The notes: generated by a model from the letters alone, not told the origin. A stretch of DNA of 51,041 nt from BOKV01 sp041987205 (GCA_041987205.1 JBHIWX010000021.1:1-51041); one strand, 5' to 3'. Positions 40,285 to 50,155 are shown, counted from the stretch's first letter. Program-made: numbers and translations.

Positions 40285-41565
40285 TCAGCCGCCCTGTTCG
40301 GGTGCGAGTTCCCTTGCCTGCGCGATCAGCGCTTCGCGGTCGTCGGCAAAGCCGCTGTCGACCCATGCCGATTCGAGCTGCCTGAGCACACGGCCCATGT
40401 CCGGCCCCGCCGCAAAGCCGGCCTTGAGAAGATCGGCGCCGGCAAGCGGAAACACCGGTCTTTCCCAGTTGCGCGCGAATTTCGACATGGCAAGGAGCCT
40501 TGCCGCGCGCGGCGTCTCGCCCTGGAAGGCACGCTCGCGCGCCACTTCGACCACCAAGGTGTCGAACAGTGCCTGCGCGTCGCCGCGATATAGCGCCCTG
40601 GCGAGGTCCATGTCGCTGGCATCGTCGGCGGGCCGCGTCGCTTGCGCCCACTGTCCCAGCCTGTCCGCCTCACGCTTTGAAAGTTTAAGCCGGGTCGCCA
40701 GCGCCTCGACGCGTTCGCCGCGTGGCGGCAGGAGCGTCATCAGCCGCAGCAGCGCATCAGGCGCGAGTCCCAGATCGGCCTCGACCCCGGCCATCGGGGC
40801 GAGCGCTTCCGTCCCCCAATTGCCGGTCTCCGGCAGCGTCACGGTCAGGACGTTCGAGGTCCGCATCCACAGCACCGCGCGCGCGGGATCGGGCGCCGCC
40901 ATCAACCGCTTCACTTCGTGCCAGACACGCTCGACGGAAAGCGCGGCGATCTTCTCCTTTGCCCGCGCGCAGGCTTTCAGCCCGTCAGCGTCAGGGCGTC
41001 CGCCGCCATACCACGCGAAAAAGCGGAAGAACCGCAGAATGCGCAGATGATCCTCGGCGATCCGTTCGTCGGCGCTGCCGATGAAGCGCACGCGCCGTGC
41101 AGCCAGGTCGTCGTAACCCTCAAGCGGATCGAACAGCTTTCCGTGCCGGTCGCAATAAAGGGCGTTCATGGTGAAGTCGCGCCGCAGCGCATCGGCCTGC
41201 CAGTCCGTGCCGAACCGGACCACCGCGCGCCGGCCGTCGGTCTCGACATCCTCGCGCAGCGTGGTGATCTCGTAGCCTCGCCCGCCGGCGACCGCCGTCA
41301 CCGTGCCGTGCTCGATACCGGTCGCGACCACCTTCACCCCGCCGGCCTCCAGCACCTCGGTGACTTTAGGTGGCGTCAGCGTGGTCGAGAGATCGACCTC
41401 GGTGACCGGTTCGCCCAGCAGCGCATTGCGCACCGCGCCGCCATTGACACGCATCTCGCCGCCGGCCGCCTCGACCAGCGAGAACAGCGATTGCAGCGCT
41501 TCGTCGGCGAGAAAACCGGCATGCGCTTTCGGCAGCTTCTTTGGCAGGGATGGCGACGGCCTCAC
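40285..41565 (-). CDS. CCA tRNA nucleotidyltransferase
   Basis: 426 residues of class II polymerase-beta-type CCA-adding/poly(A) polymerase. The N-terminal nucleotidyltransferase core is GGAVRNALLGEPVTEVDLSTTLTP. The usual DxD metal motif reads EVD, a conservative change of its first Asp. Further motifs are VRFGTDWQADALRRDFTMNALYCD and RFIGSADERIAEDHLRILRFFRF (tRNA-binding head). It adds or repairs the CCA end of tRNA. It overlaps the upstream NUDIX gene by 4 bp (ATGA), so the pair is translationally coupled in the DUF1285-NUDIX-CCA unit. Confidence 0.94.
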   Translation of the reverse strand: MRPSPSLPKKLPKAHAGFLADEALQSLFSLVEAAGGEMRVNGGAVRNALLGEPVTEVDLSTTLTPPKVTEVLEAGGVKVVATGIEHGTVTAVAGGRGYEITTLREDVETDGRRAVVRFGTDWQADALRRDFTMNALYCDRHGKLFDPLEGYDDLAARRVRFIGSADERIAEDHLRILRFFRFFAWYGGGRPDADGLKACARAKEKIAALSVERVWHEVKRLMAAPDPARAVLWMRTSNVLTVTLPETGNWGTEALAPMAGVEADLGLAPDALLRLMTLLPPRGERVEALATRLKLSKREADRLGQWAQATRPADDASDMDLARALYRGDAQALFDTLVVEVARERAFQGETPRAARLLAMSKFARNWERPVFPLAGADLLKAGFAAGPDMGRVLRQLESAWVDSGFADDREALIAQARELAPEQGG

Positions 41566-42203
41566 GAGAACATCCTGTCATGCAGCGCCGCGATGATGCC
41601 GGCGGTCACGCCCCAGATGTAATGCTCGCCATAGGGCATCTCGAGATAGAAGCGCTGCCTTCCGTGGAACTCACGGCTACCCTTGCGATGATTGGCCCGG
41701 TCCATCAGAAAGGCGAAGGGAACTTCGAAGAAATAATCGACTTCGTCGGGATTGGCCGTCAACGGCGCAGACGCCTCGACCAGCCCCAGCACGGGTGCGA
41801 TCCGGTAACCCGAACCGGTGAAATAATCCGGTAGCCGGCCGATGATCTCGACCAGCGCCGGCTCCAGCCCGACCTCTTCATGCGCCTCGCGAAGCGCGGC
41901 GGCTTCCGCGCTCGCATCTTCCGCGTCGATCTTGCCGCCCGGAAAGGCGACCTGGCCCGAATGCGACGAGAGCTTGTCGTGACGCTTGGTCAGCAGCACG
42001 CTCAGCCCTTCCCTGCGCTCCAACACCGGGATCAGCACGGCGGCCGGTTTGCGAGCTCGTTCATACACCCATTCCTTGAAATCGGGATTGAGCGTGAAGT
42101 CGCCGTAAGGCGCCCTGTCAGGATCGTGCAACCGTGTACGCGCCAGCGCTCGCAACGCCTCGCCCGTCATGATCGCCGGATCGGATGGTATTTGGACACG
42201 CAC
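41562..42203 (-). CDS. CoA pyrophosphatase-type NUDIX hydrolase
   Basis: 213 residues from GTG 42203; ATG 42170 is an alternative start. The NUDIX box is GGKIDAEDASAEAAALREAHEEVGL, preceded by RHDKLSSHSGQVAFPG, the UPF0035 signature of CoA diphosphatases. It would hydrolyse CoA and its derivatives to 4'-phosphopantetheine and 3',5'-ADP, limiting oxidised CoA. It starts 26 bp after DUF1285 and overlaps the CCA gene. Confidence 0.93.
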   Translation of the reverse strand: MRVQIPSDPAIMTGEALRALARTRLHDPDRAPYGDFTLNPDFKEWVYERARKPAAVLIPVLERREGLSVLLTKRHDKLSSHSGQVAFPGGKIDAEDASAEAAALREAHEEVGLEPALVEIIGRLPDYFTGSGYRIAPVLGLVEASAPLTANPDEVDYFFEVPFAFLMDRANHRKGSREFHGRQRFYLEMPYGEHYIWGVTAGIIAALHDRMFS

Positions 42204-42229
42204 CTGTCGTCGCTTTCCGGAATGGCCGT

Positions 42230-42862
42230 TCAGCCGGCCTGGGTGAGCCGGTCCAGTTCGCCGACTCCCATGATCGGGAATACCGCACCCTTGCTTCTGA
42301 CCGCAAACATCGCCTTGCCGTCGACCTCGATCTCCTCGCCCAGCCCGACCAGTTCGTACATGACCGAGCGCGACACGAGCGCCTCGAGACGGCCGCGAAC
42401 CGACAGATAGGGTTTTACCCCGCCATTGTCATCGGAAAGGTCGAACCGGATCGGATGGTCAGGCCCCGCCTCGACCACGTCGTCGACATTGGTGCGAAAG
42501 GTCAGCACCTGCTCGCCATCGCGGATTTCGGCATGCATCTCCACGGCGATGAAATGCGCGTCGTCCACACTGATGCGGATCTTCTCGACCGGCGTGACGA
42601 GATAGGTCTCGCCGTCCTCGTCCTTGCGCAACACCGTCGAGAACAGGCGTACCAGCGCCGGCCGGCCGATTGGCGTGCCGAGATAATACCAGGTGCCGTC
42701 GCCCGCGATCCGCATGTCCAGTTCGCCGCAATAGTCCGGATTCCACTTCTCCACCGGCGCGGGCCCGGCGCCCTTTCCCGTGCCCTTGTCCAACCCTCCC
42801 GCGCGCTCGATCAGCGCCTGGAGGCTGTTCATTGCCGGTTTGCGCTCAGCCGGATCGGCCAT
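42230..42862 (-). CDS. DUF1285 domain-containing protein
   Basis: 210 residues from ATG 42862, with AGGTGAAC directly ahead. DUF1285 features are PVEKWNPDYCGELDMRIAGDGTWYYLGTPIGRPALVRLFSTVLRKDEDG and RISVDDAHFIAVEMHAE. The N-terminal 35 residues form a helix (NSLQALIERAGGLDK). Its role is unknown; the invariant company of NUDIX and CCA genes downstream and MoxR divergently upstream is a conserved Rhizobiales arrangement. The open frame far upstream to 44413 is antisense to moxR and not coding. Confidence 0.92.
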   Translation of the reverse strand: MADPAERKPAMNSLQALIERAGGLDKGTGKGAGPAPVEKWNPDYCGELDMRIAGDGTWYYLGTPIGRPALVRLFSTVLRKDEDGETYLVTPVEKIRISVDDAHFIAVEMHAEIRDGEQVLTFRTNVDDVVEAGPDHPIRFDLSDDNGGVKPYLSVRGRLEALVSRSVMYELVGLGEEIEVDGKAMFAVRSKGAVFPIMGVGELDRLTQAG

Positions 42863-43186
42863 GTTCACCTGTTCCCTTTCATCGTCCTGTTTCGCGGTTC
42901 GCGGCCGCTCGACTCCAACGCCGACGGCCTGTGGTTCCCCGCGTCTGCCGCGAACCATACGGTTCACGATCTTTTTAGCAACCGTCCACCGCCTTGCATT
43001 GGCGGCGGCGCGACCTACCATGCTAGCTTCGAAGGACGAATCCGGTCGGCCGTCTCCGGCCATGCCGGGTTTCGCCAATGCCCAGGCCCGCAAGGGCACG
43101 CGCCCGTCCGGACCGGTCCCAGAAAGGACGCATTCGGGCGCACACTGGTTCTTCATGCCTGCGTAGCGAGAACGGAGCCCCGCACA
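42863..43186. other. 324-bp divergent promoter region (DUF1285 / moxR)
   Basis: For moxR, TTGCAT (42994-42999) and TACCAT (43016-43021) at 16-bp spacing form a moderate promoter match, with a 5' leader of about 160 nt. No further gene, palindrome or RNA element stands out. Confidence 0.4.
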
Positions 43187-44203
43187 ATGAGCGCAATCGA
43201 TCCCAGCCTGTCGAAATCGGATGAAAAGGCGGCGATCGCGGCTGCCGAACAGGCATTGGCCGAAATCGGCAAGGTTCGCGAGATGATCGGTTCGGTCATT
43301 TTCGGTCAGGAGGAAGTGGTCGAACGCTCGCTGATCACCATCCTTTCGGGCGGTCACGCCCTGCTGGTCGGCCTGCCCGGACTGGCCAAGACCAAGCTGG
43401 TCGAAACGCTCGGCACCGTGCTCGGCCTCTCCGAGGCACGCATCCAGTTCACCCCGGACCTGATGCCCGCCGACATTCTGGGCTCCGAAATCCTGCGTCA
43501 GGACGAAGACGGCCACCGCAGCTTCCATTTCGTCAAGGGCCCGATCTTCGCGCAATTGCTGATGGCCGACGAGATCAACCGCGCCAGTCCGCGCACCCAG
43601 GCTGCCCTGCTGCAGGCCATGCAGGAACACCACGTCACCATCGCCGGCCAGCGCTACGACCTGCCGCATCCTTTCCACGTGCTCGCCACCCAGAACCCGC
43701 TGGAGCAGGAAGGCACCTACCCCCTGCCCGAGGCACAGCTCGACCGCTTTCTCATGCAGATCGACGTCCATTATCCCGATCTGGAGACCGAGACCCGCAT
43801 CCTGCTGGAGACAACCGGCGTCGGCGAGGCGAAAGTCTCGCCCGTGCTCGACTCGGGCAGGCTGAGCGAGATGCAGTCGCTGGTGCGGCGCATCCCCGTC
43901 GGCAAGCAGGTGCTCGACGCCATCCTGGAACTGGTCCGCTCGACACGCCCCGGCGCCGTCGACGACGAAATGGGCAAGCTGATCAACTGGGGGCCCGGCC
44001 CGCGCGCCAGCCAGGCGCTGATGGTCACCGCGCGCGCCCGCGCCCTGCTGCGCGGCCGGCTCGAACCCTCCGTCGACGACGTTTTGGCGCTCGCCGAGCC
44101 GGTGCTCCAGCACCGCATGCAATTGTCGCTGCTGGCACTGACCTCCGAGACGCGCATGACGGTGCGCGACGTCATCGCCGCCCGCAAGCAGCGGATCGCC
44201 TGA
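43187..44203 (+). CDS. MoxR-family AAA+ ATPase
   Basis: 338 residues from ATG 43187. Walker A is GLPGLAKTKLVETL (about 63-76), Walker B LLMADEINRASPRTQAALLQAM, then the sensor region VLATQNPLEQEGTYPLPEAQLDRFL. C-terminal lid helices carry GPGPRASQALMVTARARAL. MoxR ATPases act as chaperones or activators for proteins with VWA or similar domains, which fits the DUF58 and BatA-like genes that follow. First of a four-gene operon. Confidence 0.95.
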   Translation: MSAIDPSLSKSDEKAAIAAAEQALAEIGKVREMIGSVIFGQEEVVERSLITILSGGHALLVGLPGLAKTKLVETLGTVLGLSEARIQFTPDLMPADILGSEILRQDEDGHRSFHFVKGPIFAQLLMADEINRASPRTQAALLQAMQEHHVTIAGQRYDLPHPFHVLATQNPLEQEGTYPLPEAQLDRFLMQIDVHYPDLETETRILLETTGVGEAKVSPVLDSGRLSEMQSLVRRIPVGKQVLDAILELVRSTRPGAVDDEMGKLINWGPGPRASQALMVTARARALLRGRLEPSVDDVLALAEPVLQHRMQLSLLALTSETRMTVRDVIAARKQRIA

Positions 44204-44261
44204 TCGTGCGGCCCGGCGTGAACGCGCTACCCTTGTCGAAACTGCCACGGGAGGCTGCCGC

Positions 44262-45176
44262 GTGAGCCCGCCCATCGGCGCCGCCGCCCCACGCGAGACC
44301 GGCCGCGAGACCATGGCGCGGGCCAGGGCCCGTGCCTCGATCATCCCCGACCTGCTGGTCGAGGCCCATCGCGTCGCCAACAACGTCTTTGCCGGCTGGC
44401 ACGGCAGACGCAAGCGCGGCGTCGGCGAGGATTTCTGGCAGTTCCGCCATTACGTCACCGGCGAGAACATGGCCGCCATCGACTGGCGCCGTTCCGCCCG
44501 CGACGACTCGCTCTATGTCCGCGACCGCGAATGGCAGGCGACCCACATGATCTGGCTGTGGGCCGACGAATCGCCCTCCATGCTGTTCAAGTCCGAAACC
44601 GCGCTGGTCGCCAAGCAGTCGCGCGCGCTCGTACTCGCCTTCGCTCTGGCTGAACTGCTGGCGCGTAGCGGCGAGCGGCTCGGCTGGCTCGGCCTGACTC
44701 GGCCCGTCCTGAGCCGCCACGCCGCCGATCGCCTCGGCCAGTCGCTGGCGATCGCTCCGCCGCAAACCGAACTGCCCGGTCCGGAAGGCATCCGCAATTT
44801 CTGCGACATCGTGCTGTTCTCCGATTTTCTCGGTCCCCATGACGAGCTGGCGGCCAAACTTCAGGCCTATGCCCGCCTCGGCGCGCGCGGCCATCTGGTC
44901 CAGATCGTCGACCCCGTCGAGCAGGTTTTCCCCTATGCCGGCCGTGTCGAGTTCACCGATCCCGAGACCGGGACCAAGTTGACCGCCGGCAGCGCGCAGG
45001 GCCTGCGCGAGGACTATGCCGCGCTGTTCGCCGCCCATGTCGAGACGGTACGCGCGCTGGCGCGCGGCATCGGCTGGACACACACGCTGCACCAGACCGA
45101 CCAGCCCGCCTCGCGCGCGCTGGTCTCGCTGCATGTCCACATGAGCCAGGACAGCTGGGGAGCACCGCAGCCATGA
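44262..45176 (+). CDS. DUF58 domain-containing protein
   Basis: 304 residues from GTG 44262. The DUF58 core is HGRRKRGVGEDFWQFRHYVTGENMAAIDWRRSARDDSLYVRDREW, followed by WLWADESPSML, a VWA-like strand in which DxSxS is reduced to DESPS. DUF58 proteins are regular partners of MoxR ATPases. The gene overlaps the next by 4 bp (ATGA). Confidence 0.93.
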   Translation: MSPPIGAAAPRETGRETMARARARASIIPDLLVEAHRVANNVFAGWHGRRKRGVGEDFWQFRHYVTGENMAAIDWRRSARDDSLYVRDREWQATHMIWLWADESPSMLFKSETALVAKQSRALVLAFALAELLARSGERLGWLGLTRPVLSRHAADRLGQSLAIAPPQTELPGPEGIRNFCDIVLFSDFLGPHDELAAKLQAYARLGARGHLVQIVDPVEQVFPYAGRVEFTDPETGTKLTAGSAQGLREDYAALFAAHVETVRALARGIGWTHTLHQTDQPASRALVSLHVHMSQDSWGAPQP

Positions 45177-48016
45177 GCGCGCTTCCCCTCGCCTTCGCAA
45201 GTCCCTGGATCCTGATGGCGCTCGGCCTGCTGCCGGTGATCTGGTGGCTGCTGCGTCTGACCCCGCCGAGGCCGCAGACCGAACTGTTCCCGCCGCTCGC
45301 CATTCTCGCCCGGCTGATACGGCAGGAGGAAACGCCGTCGCAAAGCCCGTGGTGGCTGACCCTGCTGCGCCTGCTGATGGCCGCGCTGATCATCCTCGCC
45401 ATGGCCGGCCCGGTCTGGAACCCGCGCGAGGCCACGCTTTCGGGCGAAGGCCCGGTGGCTCTGATCATCGACGACGGCTGGGCTTCCGCCGGCACCTCGG
45501 CGACCGACTGGGACCGGCGACGCCAGACCGCTGAAGCGCTGGTCGCCGAGGCCGCCGCCGACGACCGGACCGTGCTGCTGATCGACACCGTCGACCCGCA
45601 GGCGCCGGCCGCCGTGCCGATCGACCCCGACGAAGCGCTGGCGCGCCTGCAGGGCATGGAGGTCCAGCCGCTCGAACCCGATCACGCCGCCGCTGCCAGA
45701 CGGCTGCGCGAGGCGGTCCGCGATTTCGCGCCCGGCTCGATCTTCTTCCTGTCCGACGGCCTGCGCCATGACGGCACCGGGGAACTGGGCGAGGTGATGG
45801 CCGAAGCTACCGGTCAGCGCCGCATCGTGCTGCCCGAGGCGGGTGATCTCGTCGCCATGACCGGCCTGCGCAACGATCCGGATGCGCTGATCGGCACGCT
45901 GGTGCGCCCCGGAGGCGAACGCGCCGACGGCGAAGCCCTGCCACTCGACATCACCGCCTATGACGGTAAGGGACTTCCACTGGCGCGTGCCCGCACCGAA
46001 TTCGCCGCCGGGCAAGCGAGCGCCGAATTCCGCTTCGACGAGCCGGTCGAACTGCGCAACCAGGTCGTGCGCGTCGGCATCGACCAGTACGCGCAGGCCG
46101 GCGCAGTACGCCTGCTCGACGATTCCTTCCGCCGGCGCATCGTCGGCCTCGTCTCGGGCCAGTCGGCCGATCTCTCGCAGCCGCTGCTCAGCCCGCTCTA
46201 CTATATTTCGCGCGCCCTCTCGCCCTTCTCCGATATCCGCGAGGGCAACGACGCCAACATCGCCAATGCCGTTCCCGCGCTGATCGGCCAGGGGGTGTCG
46301 GCCATCGTGCTGGCCGATGTCGGCAATCTGCCCGAGGAGACCGCTGCCGCGCTGTCGCAATGGGTCGACAAGGGCGGCATGCTGATCCGCTTCGCCGGAC
46401 CGAGACTGGCCGCCGCCAGCCATGAGCAGGGACAGGACACGCTGCTGCCGGTCGATCTGCGCGCCGGCGACCGCAGCCTCGGCGGCGCGCTGTCCTGGGA
46501 CACGCCCAAGAAGGTCGCCGCGTTTGAGCCGGGCTCGCCCTTCTTCGGCATCGAACCGCCCAACGAGGTCACCGTCTCGCGCCAGGTGCTCGCCCTGCAG
46601 GAGGCGGAACTCGAGGAAAAGACCTGGGCCGTGCTCGAGGACGGCACGCCGCTGGTCACCGCCGCCCGCCGCGAGGCCGGCTGGGTGGTCCTGTTCCACA
46701 CCTCGTCCGACGCGCGCTGGTCCAATCTGTCGATCTCCGGCACCTTCGTCGAGATGCTGCGCCGGGTGGTCAACCAGTCGCGCTCCAATTCCGCCGCCGC
46801 CGCGAGCGAGGACGTGTCGCTGCCGCCGCTGCGCCTGCTCGACGGCAAGGGTAGGCTGGGCGCGCCCGGCCCGAAGGCCAAGCCGCTCGTCCTGCGCGAA
46901 GGTGTGACGCCGGCTGTCGGTATCGAGAATCCGCCGGGCTTTTACGGCACCGATGACGGCTTCATCGCCCTCAACCTGTTTGCCGCCGACGATCGCCTGG
47001 CCCTGCTCGATCCGCCGCAATTTGCGCAGGGCGTTGCGACCACCGCCTATGCCGGCAAAAGCGCCACCGCCTTCCGGCCCTGGCTGCTGCTTGCCGCCGC
47101 CGCCCTGCTGGCGCTCGACTGCCTGGCGGTGCTGTGGATCGCCGGCACGCTGCGCTGGACCGGCCTGAAGCGCCGCTTCGCCCGCTCCGCCTCGCTCTTC
47201 GCCGTCGCCACGCTGGTCTCCCTCGCCACGCCGGCCCCGGACGCGAGCGCGCAGTCCGGTGGCGATGACGACATCGATTTCTCCGCAGCTTTGTCGACGA
47301 GACTTGCCTATGTCGTGACCGGCGAGGCGCAGGTCGACGAGATCAGCCGCGCCGGCCTCACCGGCCTGACGCGGTTTCTCACCGCCCGCACCGCGCTCGA
47401 ACCGGGCGAGCCGGCGGGCGTCGACATTGCGAGCGACGAACTAGCGTTCTATCCCGTGCTCTACTGGCCGATCGCCGCCGACGCGCCGATACCCGATGCG
47501 CGTACCATGGCCCGCGTCGACGCCTTCATGAAGCAGGGCGGCACCATCCTGTTCGACACGCGGGACCAGCTTTCCGGCCCCTTCGGCGGTTCCTCCAGTT
47601 CGCCCGAGGCGCTGCGCCTCCAGGCGATCCTGTCCGGCCTCGACATTCCGCCGCTCGAGCCGGTGCCGACCGACCACGTGCTGACCAAATCCTTCTACCT
47701 GCTCAACGTCTTTCCCGGGCGCTATGCCGGCGGCGATCTGTGGGTCGAGGCGCTGCCGCCCGAGGACGCGCTGGCCGAACGCCCGGCGCGCGCCTCTGAT
47801 GGTGTCTCGTCCATCCTGATCACCGGCAACGATCTGGCCGGCGCTTGGGCCGTCGACGCCGATTTCCGGCCCATGCTGCCGACCGTGCCACCCGATCCGG
47901 TGCAGCGCGAGATGAGCTACCGCGTCGGCGTCAACATCGTCATGTATGTGCTGACCGGCAACTACAAGGCCGACCAGGTCCACATACCGGCGCTGCTCGA
48001 AAGGCTGGGCCAATGA
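45173..48016 (+). CDS. BatA-type/DUF4159 large membrane protein
   Basis: 947 residues. N-terminal BatA/aerotolerance-regulator segment with two membrane helices (FASPWILMALGLLPVIWWLLRLTPP and LLMAALIILAMAGPVW), then a VWA-like domain (PVALIIDDGW). A long glutamine-amidotransferase-like middle region follows. Two more helices lie near 640-690, and the C-terminal DUF4159 domain begins about 705 (DFSAALSTRLAYVVTGEAQVDE, FMKQGGTILFDTRDQ). Substrate and role are not known; the MoxR-DUF58-BatA-like set is thought to handle envelope stress or protein maturation. Fully in frame through its length. Confidence 0.9.
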   Translation: MSALPLAFASPWILMALGLLPVIWWLLRLTPPRPQTELFPPLAILARLIRQEETPSQSPWWLTLLRLLMAALIILAMAGPVWNPREATLSGEGPVALIIDDGWASAGTSATDWDRRRQTAEALVAEAAADDRTVLLIDTVDPQAPAAVPIDPDEALARLQGMEVQPLEPDHAAAARRLREAVRDFAPGSIFFLSDGLRHDGTGELGEVMAEATGQRRIVLPEAGDLVAMTGLRNDPDALIGTLVRPGGERADGEALPLDITAYDGKGLPLARARTEFAAGQASAEFRFDEPVELRNQVVRVGIDQYAQAGAVRLLDDSFRRRIVGLVSGQSADLSQPLLSPLYYISRALSPFSDIREGNDANIANAVPALIGQGVSAIVLADVGNLPEETAAALSQWVDKGGMLIRFAGPRLAAASHEQGQDTLLPVDLRAGDRSLGGALSWDTPKKVAAFEPGSPFFGIEPPNEVTVSRQVLALQEAELEEKTWAVLEDGTPLVTAARREAGWVVLFHTSSDARWSNLSISGTFVEMLRRVVNQSRSNSAAAASEDVSLPPLRLLDGKGRLGAPGPKAKPLVLREGVTPAVGIENPPGFYGTDDGFIALNLFAADDRLALLDPPQFAQGVATTAYAGKSATAFRPWLLLAAAALLALDCLAVLWIAGTLRWTGLKRRFARSASLFAVATLVSLATPAPDASAQSGGDDDIDFSAALSTRLAYVVTGEAQVDEISRAGLTGLTRFLTARTALEPGEPAGVDIASDELAFYPVLYWPIAADAPIPDARTMARVDAFMKQGGTILFDTRDQLSGPFGGSSSSPEALRLQAILSGLDIPPLEPVPTDHVLTKSFYLLNVFPGRYAGGDLWVEALPPEDALAERPARASDGVSSILITGNDLAGAWAVDADFRPMLPTVPPDPVQREMSYRVGVNIVMYVLTGNYKADQVHIPALLERLGQ

Positions 48017-48041
48017 GGACCGTCATCAATGGAGGCGTGTC

Positions 48042-50108
48042 ATGACGCGCTTCGATCTCGCCTTCTCGCCGGAACTGCCGCTACCCGTCATCCTCGTCGT
48101 CATCGCGATCGCCGGTGCCTTCGCGCTCTACGGGCTGTGGCGTCGCCTGCGCGGCGCGTGGCTGCGCTTCGCCGCCTTTCTCGTTTTGGCCGCCGCCCTG
48201 TTCAACCCGGCCGCCCTGATCGAGGAGCGCGAACCGCTCAAGACCGTGGTCGCCGTCGTCACCGATCGCACCGGCAGCCAGAAGCTCGATGGACGCGGCG
48301 AACAGACCGAGACGATCCGCGCCTCCGTCACCGAACGCCTGCAGCGCATCGGCCTGTTCGACGTGCGCGAGGCCTTTGTCGAGGACCAGATCTCGGCGAC
48401 GACCGATGTCTCCACGGCACTGTTCCGTGGCCTGCGCGGCGCACTGCAGGACGTCCCGCCCGAACAGCTCGGCGGCGCCATCCTCATCACCGACGGCCAG
48501 GTCCACGACATTCCCGATTCGCTCGCCGCCGCCGGGCTGGACATTCCGGTCCACGCGCTGGTCACCGGCCGCGAGGACGAGCGCGACCGCCGCGTCGTCA
48601 TCGAGGCGGCGCCGCGCTTCGGCGTCGTCGGCGAGCCCTACGAGATATCCTTCCGCGTGCGCCAGACCGGCTTTCCGGACAATTCTCCGGTCGCCGTCTC
48701 GATCTATCTCGACGGCGAATTGCTGGTCACCGAACGGGTCGAGCCGGGCGAGACCCTGCGCTTCGCCGACGAGGTGCGCCATGGCGGCAAGAACATCATC
48801 GAACTGCGCGCCGAGGCCGATCCGCAGGAGATTACCGACGTCAACAACCGCGCCTTCGTGACGATGAACGGCATCCGCGAGAATTTGCGCGTGCTGCTGA
48901 TCTCCGGCGAACCGCATGCCGGCGAGCGCACCTGGCGCAACCTGCTGAAATCCGACCCCGCCGTAGACCTGGTGCACTTCACCATCCTGCGCCCGCCCGA
49001 GAAGCAGGACGGCACCCCGATCAACCAGCTCTCGCTGATCGCCTTCCCGACCCGCGAGCTTTTCGTCCAGAAGATCGACGAGTTCGACCTGATCATTTTC
49101 GACCGCTATCGCCGCCGCAACGTGCTGCCCTTGCTCTATTTCGACAACATCGTGCGCTATGTCCGCGATGGCGGCGCGCTGATGATCGCCGCCGGCCCGG
49201 AACTGGGCGAGGCAGGCTCGATCGCCGGGCCGCTGGCCGAACTCATGCCCGCCCCGCCGGACGGTTCGAGCGTCGAGGAGCCGTTCAAGCCGATGGTCTC
49301 CGACATCGGCCTCAAACACCCCGTCACCCGCGACCTCGACGGCTGGCAGGACGGCCACCCGAACTGGGGCCGCTGGTTCCGCTCCGTCGGGCTCGCCACC
49401 GGCGCCGAGGGAGCGGTGATGACCGGCAAGGACGACGCGCCGCTCCTGATGCTCGAACATTTCGGCGAGGGCCGCGTCGCGCTGTTCCTGTCCGATCACA
49501 CCTGGCTGTGGGCGCGCGGCTTCGAGGGCGGCGGCCCGCATGTGCAATTGCTCCGCCGCACCGGTCACTGGCTGATGAAGGAGCCCGAACTCGACGAGGA
49601 ACGCCTGACCGCCGACGCCGAAGGCCGCAACCTCGTTGTCACCCGCCAGACGCTGGGCGATGCACCGGGCGATGCATTGGTCACCGGGCCGACCGGCTCG
49701 ACCTTCGCCATGCCGCTGGCCGAAGCCGACGCCGGCATCTGGCGCGCCGAGACCGAGGTGCCCGAATACGGGCTCTATTCGGCCGAGAACGGCGATCTGC
49801 GTGCACTCGTCCATGTCGGCCCGCCCAATCCGCGCGAATTCGCCGAAGTGGTCTCCACGCCCGACCTGCTCGCGCCCGTGCTGGAAGCCGGCAGAGGCAC
49901 CGCGCGCCGCGTCGCCGGAAACGCCATTCCGCGTATCGTGCCGGTCCGCGCCGGCGCCACCGCCGCCGGTCAGGGCTGGATCGGCCTCGAAAACGCCGAG
50001 GCCAGCGTGCTGAAGGGCATTTCCCGCGTGCCGCTCTTCGCCGGCCTGATCGGCCTCGTCCTGCTGATGATGGCCACCGCTGCCATGTGGGCCCGCGAGG
50101 GACGGTAG
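48042..50108 (+). CDS. Membrane protein of the moxR operon (VWA/amidotransferase-like)
   Basis: 688 residues. Two N-terminal helices (LPLPVILVVIAIAGAFALYGLW and WLRFAAFLVLAAALFNPAAL) precede a VWA-like strand TVVAVVTDRTGSQ where the metal site is degenerate. A large periplasmic region follows with an amidotransferase-like ILLISGEPHAGERTWRNLLKSD and GGALMIAAGPELGE. A final helix near the end (LFAGLIGLVLLMMATAAMWA) anchors the protein. The start is ATG 48042 with GGAGG eight bases upstream. It is the fourth and last gene of the operon, 25 bp after the DUF4159 gene. No established function. Confidence 0.88.
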   Translation: MTRFDLAFSPELPLPVILVVIAIAGAFALYGLWRRLRGAWLRFAAFLVLAAALFNPAALIEEREPLKTVVAVVTDRTGSQKLDGRGEQTETIRASVTERLQRIGLFDVREAFVEDQISATTDVSTALFRGLRGALQDVPPEQLGGAILITDGQVHDIPDSLAAAGLDIPVHALVTGREDERDRRVVIEAAPRFGVVGEPYEISFRVRQTGFPDNSPVAVSIYLDGELLVTERVEPGETLRFADEVRHGGKNIIELRAEADPQEITDVNNRAFVTMNGIRENLRVLLISGEPHAGERTWRNLLKSDPAVDLVHFTILRPPEKQDGTPINQLSLIAFPTRELFVQKIDEFDLIIFDRYRRRNVLPLLYFDNIVRYVRDGGALMIAAGPELGEAGSIAGPLAELMPAPPDGSSVEEPFKPMVSDIGLKHPVTRDLDGWQDGHPNWGRWFRSVGLATGAEGAVMTGKDDAPLLMLEHFGEGRVALFLSDHTWLWARGFEGGGPHVQLLRRTGHWLMKEPELDEERLTADAEGRNLVVTRQTLGDAPGDALVTGPTGSTFAMPLAEADAGIWRAETEVPEYGLYSAENGDLRALVHVGPPNPREFAEVVSTPDLLAPVLEAGRGTARRVAGNAIPRIVPVRAGATAAGQGWIGLENAEASVLKGISRVPLFAGLIGLVLLMMATAAMWAREGR

Positions 50109-50155
50109 ACGGGCTTGGGACGACCTTCCCCCTGACGGAGCGGGCTCCTTTGGTC

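Noticed and set aside
42185..43186. Long open frame running into moxR from the left
   Set aside because: It is antisense to DUF1285 and crosses the intergenic region; MoxR homology begins only at 43187.
45014..47020. Long minus-strand frame under the DUF4159 gene
   Set aside because: The sequence is the antisense of a well-supported gene, with shadow-like composition and no domain.
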